Below are positions 20,727 to 28,726 of a DNA stretch of 64,000 bases, piece by piece. Positions within the stretch are counted from its first letter, which is position 1; every line of letters starts with the position of its first letter. The stretch is from Acinetobacter sp. ANC 3781 (GTDB lineage: Bacteria > Pseudomonadota > Gammaproteobacteria > Pseudomonadales > Moraxellaceae), in contig NZ_SJOH01000018.1 in the NCBI RefSeq assembly GCF_004331285.1, forward strand, positions 1 to 64,000, given 5' to 3'. Made by a program: the position numbers and the translations under genes. Under the pieces are notes generated by a model that did not search any database, was not told the DNA's origin, and saw only the letters and a program-made list of their open reading frames with translations.

Positions 20727-21566
20727 TTACTTTCGTGCATTTAGCACACAGTTATGGGTTTGCTCGGCAAGTTTTTTCCAAGCCACGACAAAATCCCCTG
20801 CCCCACTCATACTTTCATCTACTGCTTGGAAGGTAATCGGATTCAATTTTTGGTATTGGTTTTTACTGGCATGTCCTTCTGCCAACAAGCACATATTACG
20901 ATTTGGACGGCTATCATTTAGATATTTAATTTGCGCCATGGTAGGTGCAACATGCGGATCATCGGTCAATGCGCCAGCGAATTTCAAATTTAAGGCACGC
21001 TCTAAATATTGATAAGCATCGTGATATGCCCAGTAAGTCTTTGCAGATGATTTGGTATTATATTGTTGTGCAGTGAGTAACATCTCTTGTGCAAAGCGCT
21101 TGGCGTTCGCCCAATAGAGATCTTTATGTTCAGGTAATTGTTGTGAACGCAATGCAGCTATAAAGAAGCCAATCCGCACCGCATTATTTGGATCAAGCCA
21201 GACATGGGTATCCACAGTATTGTTTAAAGCGACCCTACGGGTATTGCGCTGCGGCAACGTTTGCACGATACCTGACTCTAAAACAGAAATAGCTTTGGGA
21301 TTATCAGACAACAGCTTATCAAGCGGTGCTTCATGTGCCTTACCCAGCCAGATCACCAGTGATGCATCTAGAATGGCTTTGCGATGTGCAGGCGTAAGCG
21401 TGACATCATGTCCGGTTTGATCTGCCAATAACAGTACAGGCTTTTCAACTCCTTGCGTGATTTCTTCAGCAATAAGATAAATTGGATGCGTAGAGACCAC
21501 TAAACTCTGTGACCAGCTTAAGGTACTGAATAAAGCAAGTGCACAAAATGCAAAGAAACGGGACAT
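20727..21566 (-). CDS. znuA: Zinc ABC transporter, substrate-binding protein
   Basis: Periplasmic zinc-binding protein of 279 aa (cluster A-I solute-binding). Signal peptide ends near WSQS (about residue 20). The zinc His candidates are in STHPIYLIAE (about 25-34), DQTGHDVTLTPAH, VDTHVWLDP (about 119-127) and YWAYHDAYQYLE. The His-rich flexible loop of E. coli ZnuA is absent. It is divergent from zur-znuCB, with a Zur box between. It stands alone on its strand. Confidence 0.93.
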   Translation of the reverse strand: MSRFFAFCALALFSTLSWSQSLVVSTHPIYLIAEEITQGVEKPVLLLADQTGHDVTLTPAHRKAILDASLVIWLGKAHEAPLDKLLSDNPKAISVLESGIVQTLPQRNTRRVALNNTVDTHVWLDPNNAVRIGFFIAALRSQQLPEHKDLYWANAKRFAQEMLLTAQQYNTKSSAKTYWAYHDAYQYLERALNLKFAGALTDDPHVAPTMAQIKYLNDSRPNRNMCLLAEGHASKNQYQKLNPITFQAVDESMSGAGDFVVAWKKLAEQTHNCVLNARK

Positions 21567-21594
21567 GAAAGAAGATCACCAAATATTCAACAGG

Positions 21595-21609
21595 TGTTAT
21601 AATATAACA
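21595..21609. promoter_or_regulatory. Zur box
   Basis: TGTTATAATATAACA, a 7-1-7 palindrome of the Fur/Zur type, lies 29 bp upstream of znuA and about 98 bp upstream of zur. It would repress both directions when zinc is sufficient. The sequence agrees with the AT-rich Zur operator I recall for Acinetobacter. Confidence 0.8.
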
Positions 21610-21706
21610 AATCAACAAAAATACCTACGTCTAATCGAAACCGGTGTCGCTTCATGTTAAGATTTAATGTCCATTTGTTTTTATAAATTTCGCACTTGAG
21701 GTTGCT

Positions 21707-22201
21707 ATGAGCTCATGTTCTCACGAACATCATAATGCATTACATGGCGTACATGACCATCATAATGTCGAAACACGACTTGCTGAAGCGGAAAGCCTCT
21801 GTATAACAAAAGGCGCGCGTTTAACTCCGTTACGCAAAGAAGTATTAGGACTAATTTTAAATGCCACAGGTCCTATGGGGGCATATGACTTATTGGCTAA
21901 AATCAAGAGCGATTCAGACCGCCCTGCTGCCCCACCGACGGTTTATCGTACTTTAGACTTTCTATTAGAAAAAGGCTTGATCCACCGTTTAACGTCTATT
22001 AATGCCTACATTCCTTGTTGTCATCCGCGTGAGGGCCATCAGGCTGCATTTTTAATTTGTACCAATTGTAAAAATGTGACAGAAGCCTCTGCACAGGGTT
22101 TATTAACACAATTAGATGCGCTTTCAGCATCTGATCAATTTACTGCACATCACAGTATTATTGAAATTTCTGGGATATGTCAGCAGTGTCGCAACAAATA
22201 A
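21707..22201 (+). CDS. zur: Zinc uptake regulator (Fur family)
   Basis: 164-aa zinc-responsive repressor. The winged-helix domain is about 25-100 (LTPLRKEVLGLILNATGPMGAYDLL; PPTVYRTLDFLLEKGLIHRL), and the C-terminal half has the structural zinc cysteine pairs CTNC and CQQC. Unusual is the N-terminal tail SCSHEHHNALHGVHDHHN, dense in His. It overlaps znuC by 25 nt, so the two are translationally linked, and with znuB they form one operon facing away from znuA. Confidence 0.93.
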   Translation: MSSCSHEHHNALHGVHDHHNVETRLAEAESLCITKGARLTPLRKEVLGLILNATGPMGAYDLLAKIKSDSDRPAAPPTVYRTLDFLLEKGLIHRLTSINAYIPCCHPREGHQAAFLICTNCKNVTEASAQGLLTQLDALSASDQFTAHHSIIEISGICQQCRNK

Positions 22202-22968
22202 TAACCGCCCTTCCATTGATTACATTAGACAAAATCAGTGTACGTATCGATGAGCGTGACATTTTAAAAAATGTCGATTTCGCCTTGCATGAGCGAGAAA
22301 TTGTCACGCTGATTGGTCCGAATGGTGCGGGAAAATCTACCCTGATTAAAGTCCTTTTAGGGATTGTTAAAGCCAATGCAGGCAAAATTCATAGCAATAA
22401 AAAATTAAAATTTTCTTATGTGCCACAAAAGTTTAATCCGTCGCATAGTCTGCCTTTACGCGTAAGCGACTTATTGGCTTTAGAAAAATGTGATGCCAAT
22501 AGAAAAGCAGAAATTATTTACGATACCGGTATTACTAAACTCCAAGACTCTAAAGTTCAGCAACTCTCAGGTGGTGAACGGCAACGTGTCTTGTTGGCAC
22601 GTGCTTTACTGCGCCAACCTGATGTTCTGGTTCTTGATGAACCGATGCAAGGCTTAGATATTCAATCTGAAGCTGAACTATATGAATATGTAAGAAGCTT
22701 GCCGATCAAATATGGTTGTGCCGTATTAATGGTATCGCACGACTTGCAATGGGTCATGCAAGGTACGCACCGCGTGGTATGTTTGAATAAGCATATCTGT
22801 TGCAGCGGCTTACCTGAAAACGTGCAGAAGCATCCAGAGTATCAAGCCATTTTTGGCACCAACCGAGCATTCTATCAACATCATCATGATCATTGCGCGC
22901 ATGGCGACAGTGCAACTCCGTGCCAGCATGATCCGCGTCCTCATATTCACCCAGAACCGGAAGCTTAA
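22177..22968 (+). CDS. znuC: Zinc ABC transporter, ATPase
   Basis: 263-aa ABC ATPase. Walker A GPNGAGKST (about 48-56), signature LSGGERQRVLLARAL (about 130-144), Walker B VLVLDEP (about 152-158), H-loop VSHDLQW. The last 40 residues form a His-rich tail (HHHDHC, HGD, HDPRPHIHPEPEA) common in ZnuC and possibly zinc sensing. The start lies inside zur (25-nt overlap); an in-frame GTG follows at 22186. Confidence 0.95.
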   Translation: MSAVSQQIITALPLITLDKISVRIDERDILKNVDFALHEREIVTLIGPNGAGKSTLIKVLLGIVKANAGKIHSNKKLKFSYVPQKFNPSHSLPLRVSDLLALEKCDANRKAEIIYDTGITKLQDSKVQQLSGGERQRVLLARALLRQPDVLVLDEPMQGLDIQSEAELYEYVRSLPIKYGCAVLMVSHDLQWVMQGTHRVVCLNKHICCSGLPENVQKHPEYQAIFGTNRAFYQHHHDHCAHGDSATPCQHDPRPHIHPEPEA

Positions 22969-22971
22969 GCC

Positions 22972-23772
22972 ATGATGGAATGGTTACAACTATTGTTACC
23001 TGCATGGACCATGGGAACTTTACTGGTGTTTCTAACTGCGCCACTGGGTTGTTTAATGTTATGGCGACGGATGTCTTTTTTTGCGGACACCATGGCACAT
23101 GGCACTTTACTGGGTGTGGCTATTGCCGGTGCCTTAAGCCTGCCGCTATGGTTAGGCGTGACTGCGTTGGCATTTTTATTGGTCGGTATTTTATGGGTAC
23201 TGCATGACCCTCGTCTGCCCAATGATGCACTGCTGGCTCTTTGTTCAGCCACCTTGCTCTGCTCTGGTTTAATGTTTATTCAACATATTCCAAGTTTGAG
23301 ACCGGAACTGCTCAGCTATTTGTTTGGCGATCTGCTACAAATTTCATGGTCAAATCTACCCATGTTTGCTTTTGTCATTATTGCAGCTTTAGCTGTGTTG
23401 TATAAAAACTGGCAAGCACAAATTCAAATTGCGATTGATCCTGACATGGCAGTCAGTGAAGGCGTGAATGCTAAATGGCAGCGTCTGGTTTTTATGTTGT
23501 TATTGGCACTATTTACAGTTTTAGCACTTAAAGCGGTCGGTTCATTGTTGATGGGTGCTTTACTGGTGATTCCAGCATTAACTGCACGCTTACTGGCTAA
23601 CTCTCCAAAACAGATGGTGATTTGGGCTTTTGTGATTGCACAAATCGGGATTAGTGTCGGTTTATGGTCAAGTGCAGGTTTAGATACCTCGACCGGCTTA
23701 ACCATTGTGCTGACCATGGCAATTTTATTTGCGCTGATTTTTGCAGTGCAGAAAATGAAGAAGATGGCTTAG
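22972..23772 (+). CDS. znuB: Zinc ABC transporter, permease
   Basis: 266-aa inner-membrane permease of the ABC-3 family with about eight membrane helices; the GSLLMGALLVIPALTARLLA segment (about 193-212) is the typical permease motif that contacts the ATPase. It starts 3 bp after the znuC stop. Confidence 0.95.
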   Translation: MMEWLQLLLPAWTMGTLLVFLTAPLGCLMLWRRMSFFADTMAHGTLLGVAIAGALSLPLWLGVTALAFLLVGILWVLHDPRLPNDALLALCSATLLCSGLMFIQHIPSLRPELLSYLFGDLLQISWSNLPMFAFVIIAALAVLYKNWQAQIQIAIDPDMAVSEGVNAKWQRLVFMLLLALFTVLALKAVGSLLMGALLVIPALTARLLANSPKQMVIWAFVIAQIGISVGLWSSAGLDTSTGLTIVLTMAILFALIFAVQKMKKMA

Positions 23773-23834
23773 TCTTTCCTTTATATCCATTATTTTTTTA
23801 AGATGCTTTTTATTTTCCAACAACCTCTGCCTAA

Positions 23835-23855
23835 CCCTCTCCTTTCAAGAGAGGG
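23835..23855. repeat. REP-like palindrome CCCTCTC...GAGAGGG
   Basis: A 7-bp stem with a 7-nt loop between the convergent znuB and LysE-family genes. No T-tract follows on either strand. The surrounding words (CTAACCCTCTCC ... GAGAGGG) recur between convergent genes in many gammaproteobacteria, so it is likely a dispersed palindrome. Confidence 0.5.
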
Positions 23856-23866
23856 AAAAATCTTTA

Positions 23867-24487
23867 TTAATTACTGATTAAACTCAGTAATCCGGCTGCA
23901 CAGCTAAACAACACCGCAAAAGTTCGGTTCATATATTTCTGCTGTTTTGGGGATTTCAATAATCTTAAAACTTTGGCAGCCAGACCGGTATAGCCCGCCA
24001 TCACGATCAAATCAATTGTAACCATGGTTGCTGCCATAATCAGATATTGAATCCCTTGTGGTTTGGACAAATCCAAAAACTGTGGCAATACTGCAAGTAA
24101 AAACACAATGGCTTTGGGATTACTCATATTGATCAAAAAACCATGCAAGACCAATTTGGCAATTGATTTATCCGGTTGTTCCTGTTGAATTTCAATCGAC
24201 TGAGTCGGTGCTTTCCATTGCAGATAAGCTAAATACAATAAATAGCTTACCCCGAACCATTTCACCACTAGAAAAGCCCAAGGCGTCGTCGCAAAAAGCA
24301 CCCCTACCCCAGCAGCCACAATTCCGATTTGTAGCAATAATGCCAGCTGTAAACCTAACGCATTCCAGTAGCCACGGCGGAAGCCATAATTCAGACCACT
24401 GGACATAGATGCAATTGCCCCTGCACCCGGTGAAATACTGATGACCCAACAAGCCAGCATATACGCCAGCCAAACCTGGTAAGACAT
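23867..24487 (-). CDS. LysE/RhtB-family amino-acid exporter
   Basis: 206-aa membrane protein with six hydrophobic segments. The N-terminal ISPGAGAIASMSSGLNYGFRRG (about 18-39; shown in part) is the RhtB signature, and FLINMSNPKAIVFLLAVLPQF (about 135-155) the second conserved block. The family exports neutral amino acids or homoserine lactone-like compounds; the substrate is not determined. Convergent with znuB. Confidence 0.9.
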   Translation of the reverse strand: MSYQVWLAYMLACWVISISPGAGAIASMSSGLNYGFRRGYWNALGLQLALLLQIGIVAAGVGVLFATTPWAFLVVKWFGVSYLLYLAYLQWKAPTQSIEIQQEQPDKSIAKLVLHGFLINMSNPKAIVFLLAVLPQFLDLSKPQGIQYLIMAATMVTIDLIVMAGYTGLAAKVLRLLKSPKQQKYMNRTFAVLFSCAAGLLSLISN

Positions 24488-24650
24488 AAAATATAGGCAG
24501 AAATAAAAGTATAGCTATTATATGATTTTTCACCTTTTATATGTTTGAAAAATTGATCATTAAAAAATAAGCATTGGGCTATTCACCTAGGCAGTGATGA
24601 GGCACAATAAAGCCAGCCACGTATTTGATAAAAATTGTTAGGAGCCATGT

Positions 24651-25571
24651 ATGACTGCCCAATCTGTAATTTTACCATTACCTTCAGATCATGCCCGGTT
24701 TATTGTTTTGCGTTTAAAAGACTTAACAATTGATGAGTTAAAAGAAAAACTTGAAGATTTATTTACTACACGGGATCGTTTAATCACCCAGCATCCTAAC
24801 GCGCAAATTAAAACGGGTGTCGCTTTTGGTCCTGAACTTTGGGCAAAACTATATAGCCAGACACCTGCAGGTTTTAAACAACTAGAGCCGATTCAAGGTT
24901 CATTTCAAATGCCTGTTGCCGCTGCTGATATATTGATTCATGTTGCATCTCAACGCACTGACATTTGTTTTGCCTTAAGTCAGTCTTTCTTTGAAGGGAT
25001 TCAAGATAAAGTTGAAGTACTGGATGAACGTGTATGTTTCCGTTATTTCGATGGGCGTGACATTACCGGTTTTATTGATGGAACTGAAAATCCACAATTT
25101 CCCGATGACCGTGCCGAAGTCGCTTTACTGGGGGAAGATGCTGGAATTTTTGCCGATGGTTCATTTGTATTCGCGCAACGTTATGCACATAATCTGGAAA
25201 AATGGAAACAGTTAAAAGTTGATGCCCAAGAAAATGTAATGGGTCGAACCAAGTTGGAATCGATTGAACTGGACGATGAAGTTAAACCTAAAAATGCTCA
25301 TATTTCCCGTGTAGTGATTGAGGATGAGAAAGGCGAAGAAATGGAAATTTTACGTCACTCTCTTCCGTATGGAGAAGGTCGAGGTGACCAAGGTTTGTTC
25401 TTTATTGCTTATACCAAGAACTTAGAAATTATCGACCATATGTTAAAACATATGTTTGGTACAGCTGGTGACGGTATTCATGACCGCCTGCTTCACTTTG
25501 TTACTCCGATGGATGGGGCTTATTATTTTGCGCCGAGTGAGGAGTTGTTAGAAAAAGTTTTGGAAGGGTGA
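24651..25571 (+). CDS. DyP-type heme peroxidase (YfeX-like)
   Basis: 306-aa dye-decolourising peroxidase without a Tat signal, so probably cytoplasmic. The GFIDGTENP motif (about 138-146) supplies the catalytic Asp, NAHISRVV (about 221-228) the proximal heme His, and RHSLPYGEGRGDQG (about 241-254) the distal Arg. This set matches the YfeX subgroup. Monocistronic, terminator directly downstream. Confidence 0.93.
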   Translation: MTAQSVILPLPSDHARFIVLRLKDLTIDELKEKLEDLFTTRDRLITQHPNAQIKTGVAFGPELWAKLYSQTPAGFKQLEPIQGSFQMPVAAADILIHVASQRTDICFALSQSFFEGIQDKVEVLDERVCFRYFDGRDITGFIDGTENPQFPDDRAEVALLGEDAGIFADGSFVFAQRYAHNLEKWKQLKVDAQENVMGRTKLESIELDDEVKPKNAHISRVVIEDEKGEEMEILRHSLPYGEGRGDQGLFFIAYTKNLEIIDHMLKHMFGTAGDGIHDRLLHFVTPMDGAYYFAPSEELLEKVLEG

Positions 25572-25576
25572 AAAAG

Positions 25577-25603
25577 AAAAAGCTGGCGAGAGCCGGCTTT
25601 TTT
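25577..25603 (+). terminator. Terminator after DyP peroxidase gene
   Basis: Stem GCTGGC / GCCGGC with a GAGA loop, A-tract before and six T after. It also lies against the 3' end of the convergent lipoprotein gene and may serve both. Confidence 0.88.
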
Positions 25604-26488
25604 CTATAATTCTAATTTAATATTTTTCTTATTTCCTGAAGAATCGCTATAACTTAAATTAAATTGTTTATCTATAGAATAAAAATTTCCAATTCTTCTA
25701 GCTTCAATATCAGGTTTTATTTTAATGAGATAATATACACATGAAGACTCTTCATCTGTATCTTCATATTTTTCACCTATTAAATATTGAGATTTTTCCG
25801 AATAAGGTAAAAATTTAAAACCATCTAAATTCAGTTTTTTGATTTTTTCATTATTTAAAATATCTCCTATTTCTTTAGAATTTTTCTTTATTTCATCAAA
25901 TCTATAAATATGATTTTCTGAGTCACTAAGTTTCTCACACTTATTTTGCGAATTAATTTTCAAACATTGATTAAAATAATCTGAAGAATTTGGCAGCAAA
26001 ATTTGTTTAAATTTAGATAAACTTAGATCTTTTATATTTTCATCAATACTTATTTTTACAAATGCATCCTCTATAATTCTAAAGCATACTTTTGAATCAT
26101 TATAAGTATTCCGGTAGCTATATAAATCACCAGTAACACATAAATTTTCATTGGAATTGGTGAATTTAATTTGTGATTTTTCTTTTTCAATTTTATAATT
26201 TAGGGGATAGATAATTAATGTTTTTTGGTTCAAAGCCACTAGTCGAATATACTTCCCATCATCAATTTTAATAACTGTATAATTTTTATTATAATTTGCA
26301 CTTTTACCAATATTATTTTCATACAACTTTATATTTTCAACTTTACAATAATAATTATCAATATCATAGTCAAATCCACAAGGCTGTACTTTTATTTTTG
26401 ATGCCTTATTACTTTCAATTACTTTTGCATTACAGCCCACTATACAAAAAAAACCAGAAAATAATAATATACTAATTTTTTTATTCAT
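25604..26488 (-). CDS. Lipoprotein, probable T6SS immunity protein
   Basis: 294-aa lipoprotein of unknown family: signal peptide MNKKISILLFSGFFCIVGC with the lipidated Cys at about 19, then a Lys/Asn/Ile/Tyr-rich region of strands and loops with several Cys pairs. The reading frame extends 12 nt upstream to a GTG, but the ATG at 26488 opens the signal peptide. It starts 19 bp after the cell-wall-attacking effector gene on the same strand. Effector genes of this kind are nearly always followed by a periplasmic immunity gene, so that role is inferred. The gene is markedly more AT-rich than its neighbours, a sign of transfer. Confidence 0.7.
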   Translation of the reverse strand: MNKKISILLFSGFFCIVGCNAKVIESNKASKIKVQPCGFDYDIDNYYCKVENIKLYENNIGKSANYNKNYTVIKIDDGKYIRLVALNQKTLIIYPLNYKIEKEKSQIKFTNSNENLCVTGDLYSYRNTYNDSKVCFRIIEDAFVKISIDENIKDLSLSKFKQILLPNSSDYFNQCLKINSQNKCEKLSDSENHIYRFDEIKKNSKEIGDILNNEKIKKLNLDGFKFLPYSEKSQYLIGEKYEDTDEESSCVYYLIKIKPDIEARRIGNFYSIDKQFNLSYSDSSGNKKNIKLEL

Positions 26489-26507
26489 TCTATATCTCAC
26501 ACTTATA

Positions 26508-28712
26508 CTATTGTTGATGATATTGATTAATTTTTTCTAAAATTTCTTTAACCATTTCTGTTGATTTTTTATTAGCATGATTAGCCGTACTTTCATAAAA
26601 AGATTTAGTGCCATCTGAAATATGACCGCCACAGTTTTGGCTAATTTGATAGCCTTGTGGAGTAGCGATCGATGCCCATTCTTTTGCTGCCTCATATTGA
26701 GCATCTTCCGTATTTCCAATCCCTTTAAGAACAAAATTTCCTAGTTTAGGCCTCTTAGAAGGAATTAGGTATTCTCGAAAAATTCTTTCTTGAAGATTTT
26801 CATCAAATTTCTCATTTCCGCTTAGTTTAAGTTTTAATTTTGCCTCTCTCATAGGATCTGGAGTTATCTGATATTTACCCACCGCAAACATTCTAGAAGT
26901 ATCTCTAGGAGACAAAGTATAACTTTCAATAATTTGATTAATTGTTTTATTAGTGACTGTACCTTTTGCTGGATACAAAAAGGAATGTATCACTTTATTC
27001 TTAATAGTTCCTGTATTGTATGATTCGTAATTCCCTTCACCATGTGAAATTGCAGAACCTAGTTGCTTGATCAATTCTTCTAAAGAACTGTCCTTTAAAG
27101 CTGGACTGTTCATAGGCGCAGTCGCAAGTCCAGTGCATCCTAAAATTGTACTAGCCTTACCGTCTCTTCTAAACAAATTAACTAGATAATCACCATTTAA
27201 ACCATTTGCGGTCTTGGAAAATAACTTATCGATTTTAAATTCATCTGAAAACTCTCTTACGTCTAAATGAATCCAAGTAGTTGCTCCATGAGATAAGCGC
27301 TCTAATCCAAATCTATTATTCGACCACCCCATCGTTGCGTTTAAATATGTGCAAAACCACTCTTTTCTGACGGTATTTTCCAATTCATCTAGACTAACTA
27401 CTTGACTATTTTTATTATAGATAACTATATCTATAGCTGTACCCATATGATTAGTTGTAGCTCTTCTATTTTTTAAGTTATTATCTACACAACGGTAACC
27501 TGATGATATTTTAGCTATTTTATATCCTTTAGGATTAATTTCCTTATCAAAGTAGAACATCATTGCTTTTAACCCCCACACAAGGCTTCGATGCATCCCT
27601 TCTGATTCCTTAATAGTTTTTTGAACTTTTACATATTTGTCTGAAGTTTTCTGATAGTTTTCGAATGTAAACGTCCCGATTCTTCTCATTCCAAATCCAC
27701 TACACTTACCGCATGAACATTTAAAAGAATCTATAAATTTAGCAATTCCATATTCATCACGGAACTTATCTAAAGCTGCTAAAATACTTCCGCATATTTT
27801 TCCAGTTTCAGGAACCCCCATATAATCCCGTTGAAATTGTTTTATACATTCCGCTGTTAAAGGAGTAAATTCATCTGTAGGTAATGCGCCTCCAAAGCCT
27901 GCTAGCCTAATATTAACCTCTCTGATAAGTTCACTTTTTCCTTGAGATATACATTGAGGATTAGTTTTACATAAATTGAAAGTATCAGTTTTTGGTGTTC
28001 CGCCATCCTGACTGCGGTTCTCTTTCATATCAATTTTTATTGCATCCGATAAAGCTTTCTTACCTTCTTCATACCATTCATTAAGCTGCTCTAATGCTTT
28101 CTTCTCGTATTCTTCAAATGTATTCACAATTCCTTTATCAGCCTGTTTAGTCTCTTTTTTACTTTTCTCTGCTGATTGAGACTTATTATTTTGAGGGTTT
28201 GGCTTTCTATCAATACTTGTATTATTTCCTGTTGCAGGCGTGTTGAGTGGCAGTTTAATCGCTTGCCCGATACTGATTTTATTAGGATCCTTTATCTCAT
28301 TCAGTCTCTCTAGCACCCGAACTGTTGTATGATGCTGCTGCGCAATAGAAAATAAGGTTTCACCCTTTTTAACCGTATGCGATTTACGCTTATAACTTCC
28401 TTCGCTCCCCTTATTCTCTATAGTCTTTAACTCCAAGAGTACTTTAGGACTAATCACTTTGACCAGCATACGATCTTTAGACATTGTAAATGTCTGAACT
28501 TTTTTCATACGGCCGCCAAAAAGACTTTTAACGTATACATCTAAGACCGTTCCTTTATCTCTTTGTATTTCATGCAGGCACCCTTTAGAGTTAGTAGAGC
28601 CGTGTACTACATGCTGGCCTGTTTTACTGTTTTTAATCTCATATTGGACTTTAGGAATCGGATTGCCTAACAAATCTAAAAGTTGTACTGTCGCTAAAGA
28701 CTTATTCTTCAT
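26508..28712 (-). CDS. T6SS effector: LysM, M15-like peptidase, lysozyme-like
   Basis: 734-aa protein, no signal peptide. Order: beta-sandwich-like N-terminus (about 5-95), LysM (112-155, SHTVKKGETLFSIAQQHH), polar/coiled linker (155-255), a peptidoglycan-binding-like helical segment (about 258-316), a CSCGKC cysteine cluster (332-337), an M15-type peptidase region with SGYR (403-406), His422/Asp428 (NHMGTAID) and His482 (WIHLDV) as zinc ligands, and a C-terminal lysozyme-like region with HGEGNYESYN (Glu559 candidate acid) and GKYQIT (612-617). It would cut stem peptides and perhaps glycan strands of peptidoglycan. Being 14 bp after vgrG and without export signal, delivery by VgrG is the natural reading. 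The C-terminal assignment is the least certain. AT content rises steeply after the LysM part. Confidence 0.8.
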   Translation of the reverse strand: MKNKSLATVQLLDLLGNPIPKVQYEIKNSKTGQHVVHGSTNSKGCLHEIQRDKGTVLDVYVKSLFGGRMKKVQTFTMSKDRMLVKVISPKVLLELKTIENKGSEGSYKRKSHTVKKGETLFSIAQQHHTTVRVLERLNEIKDPNKISIGQAIKLPLNTPATGNNTSIDRKPNPQNNKSQSAEKSKKETKQADKGIVNTFEEYEKKALEQLNEWYEEGKKALSDAIKIDMKENRSQDGGTPKTDTFNLCKTNPQCISQGKSELIREVNIRLAGFGGALPTDEFTPLTAECIKQFQRDYMGVPETGKICGSILAALDKFRDEYGIAKFIDSFKCSCGKCSGFGMRRIGTFTFENYQKTSDKYVKVQKTIKESEGMHRSLVWGLKAMMFYFDKEINPKGYKIAKISSGYRCVDNNLKNRRATTNHMGTAIDIVIYNKNSQVVSLDELENTVRKEWFCTYLNATMGWSNNRFGLERLSHGATTWIHLDVREFSDEFKIDKLFSKTANGLNGDYLVNLFRRDGKASTILGCTGLATAPMNSPALKDSSLEELIKQLGSAISHGEGNYESYNTGTIKNKVIHSFLYPAKGTVTNKTINQIIESYTLSPRDTSRMFAVGKYQITPDPMREAKLKLKLSGNEKFDENLQERIFREYLIPSKRPKLGNFVLKGIGNTEDAQYEAAKEWASIATPQGYQISQNCGGHISDGTKSFYESTANHANKKSTEMVKEILEKINQYHQQ

Positions 28713-28726
28713 TTTTCTTTTATACC

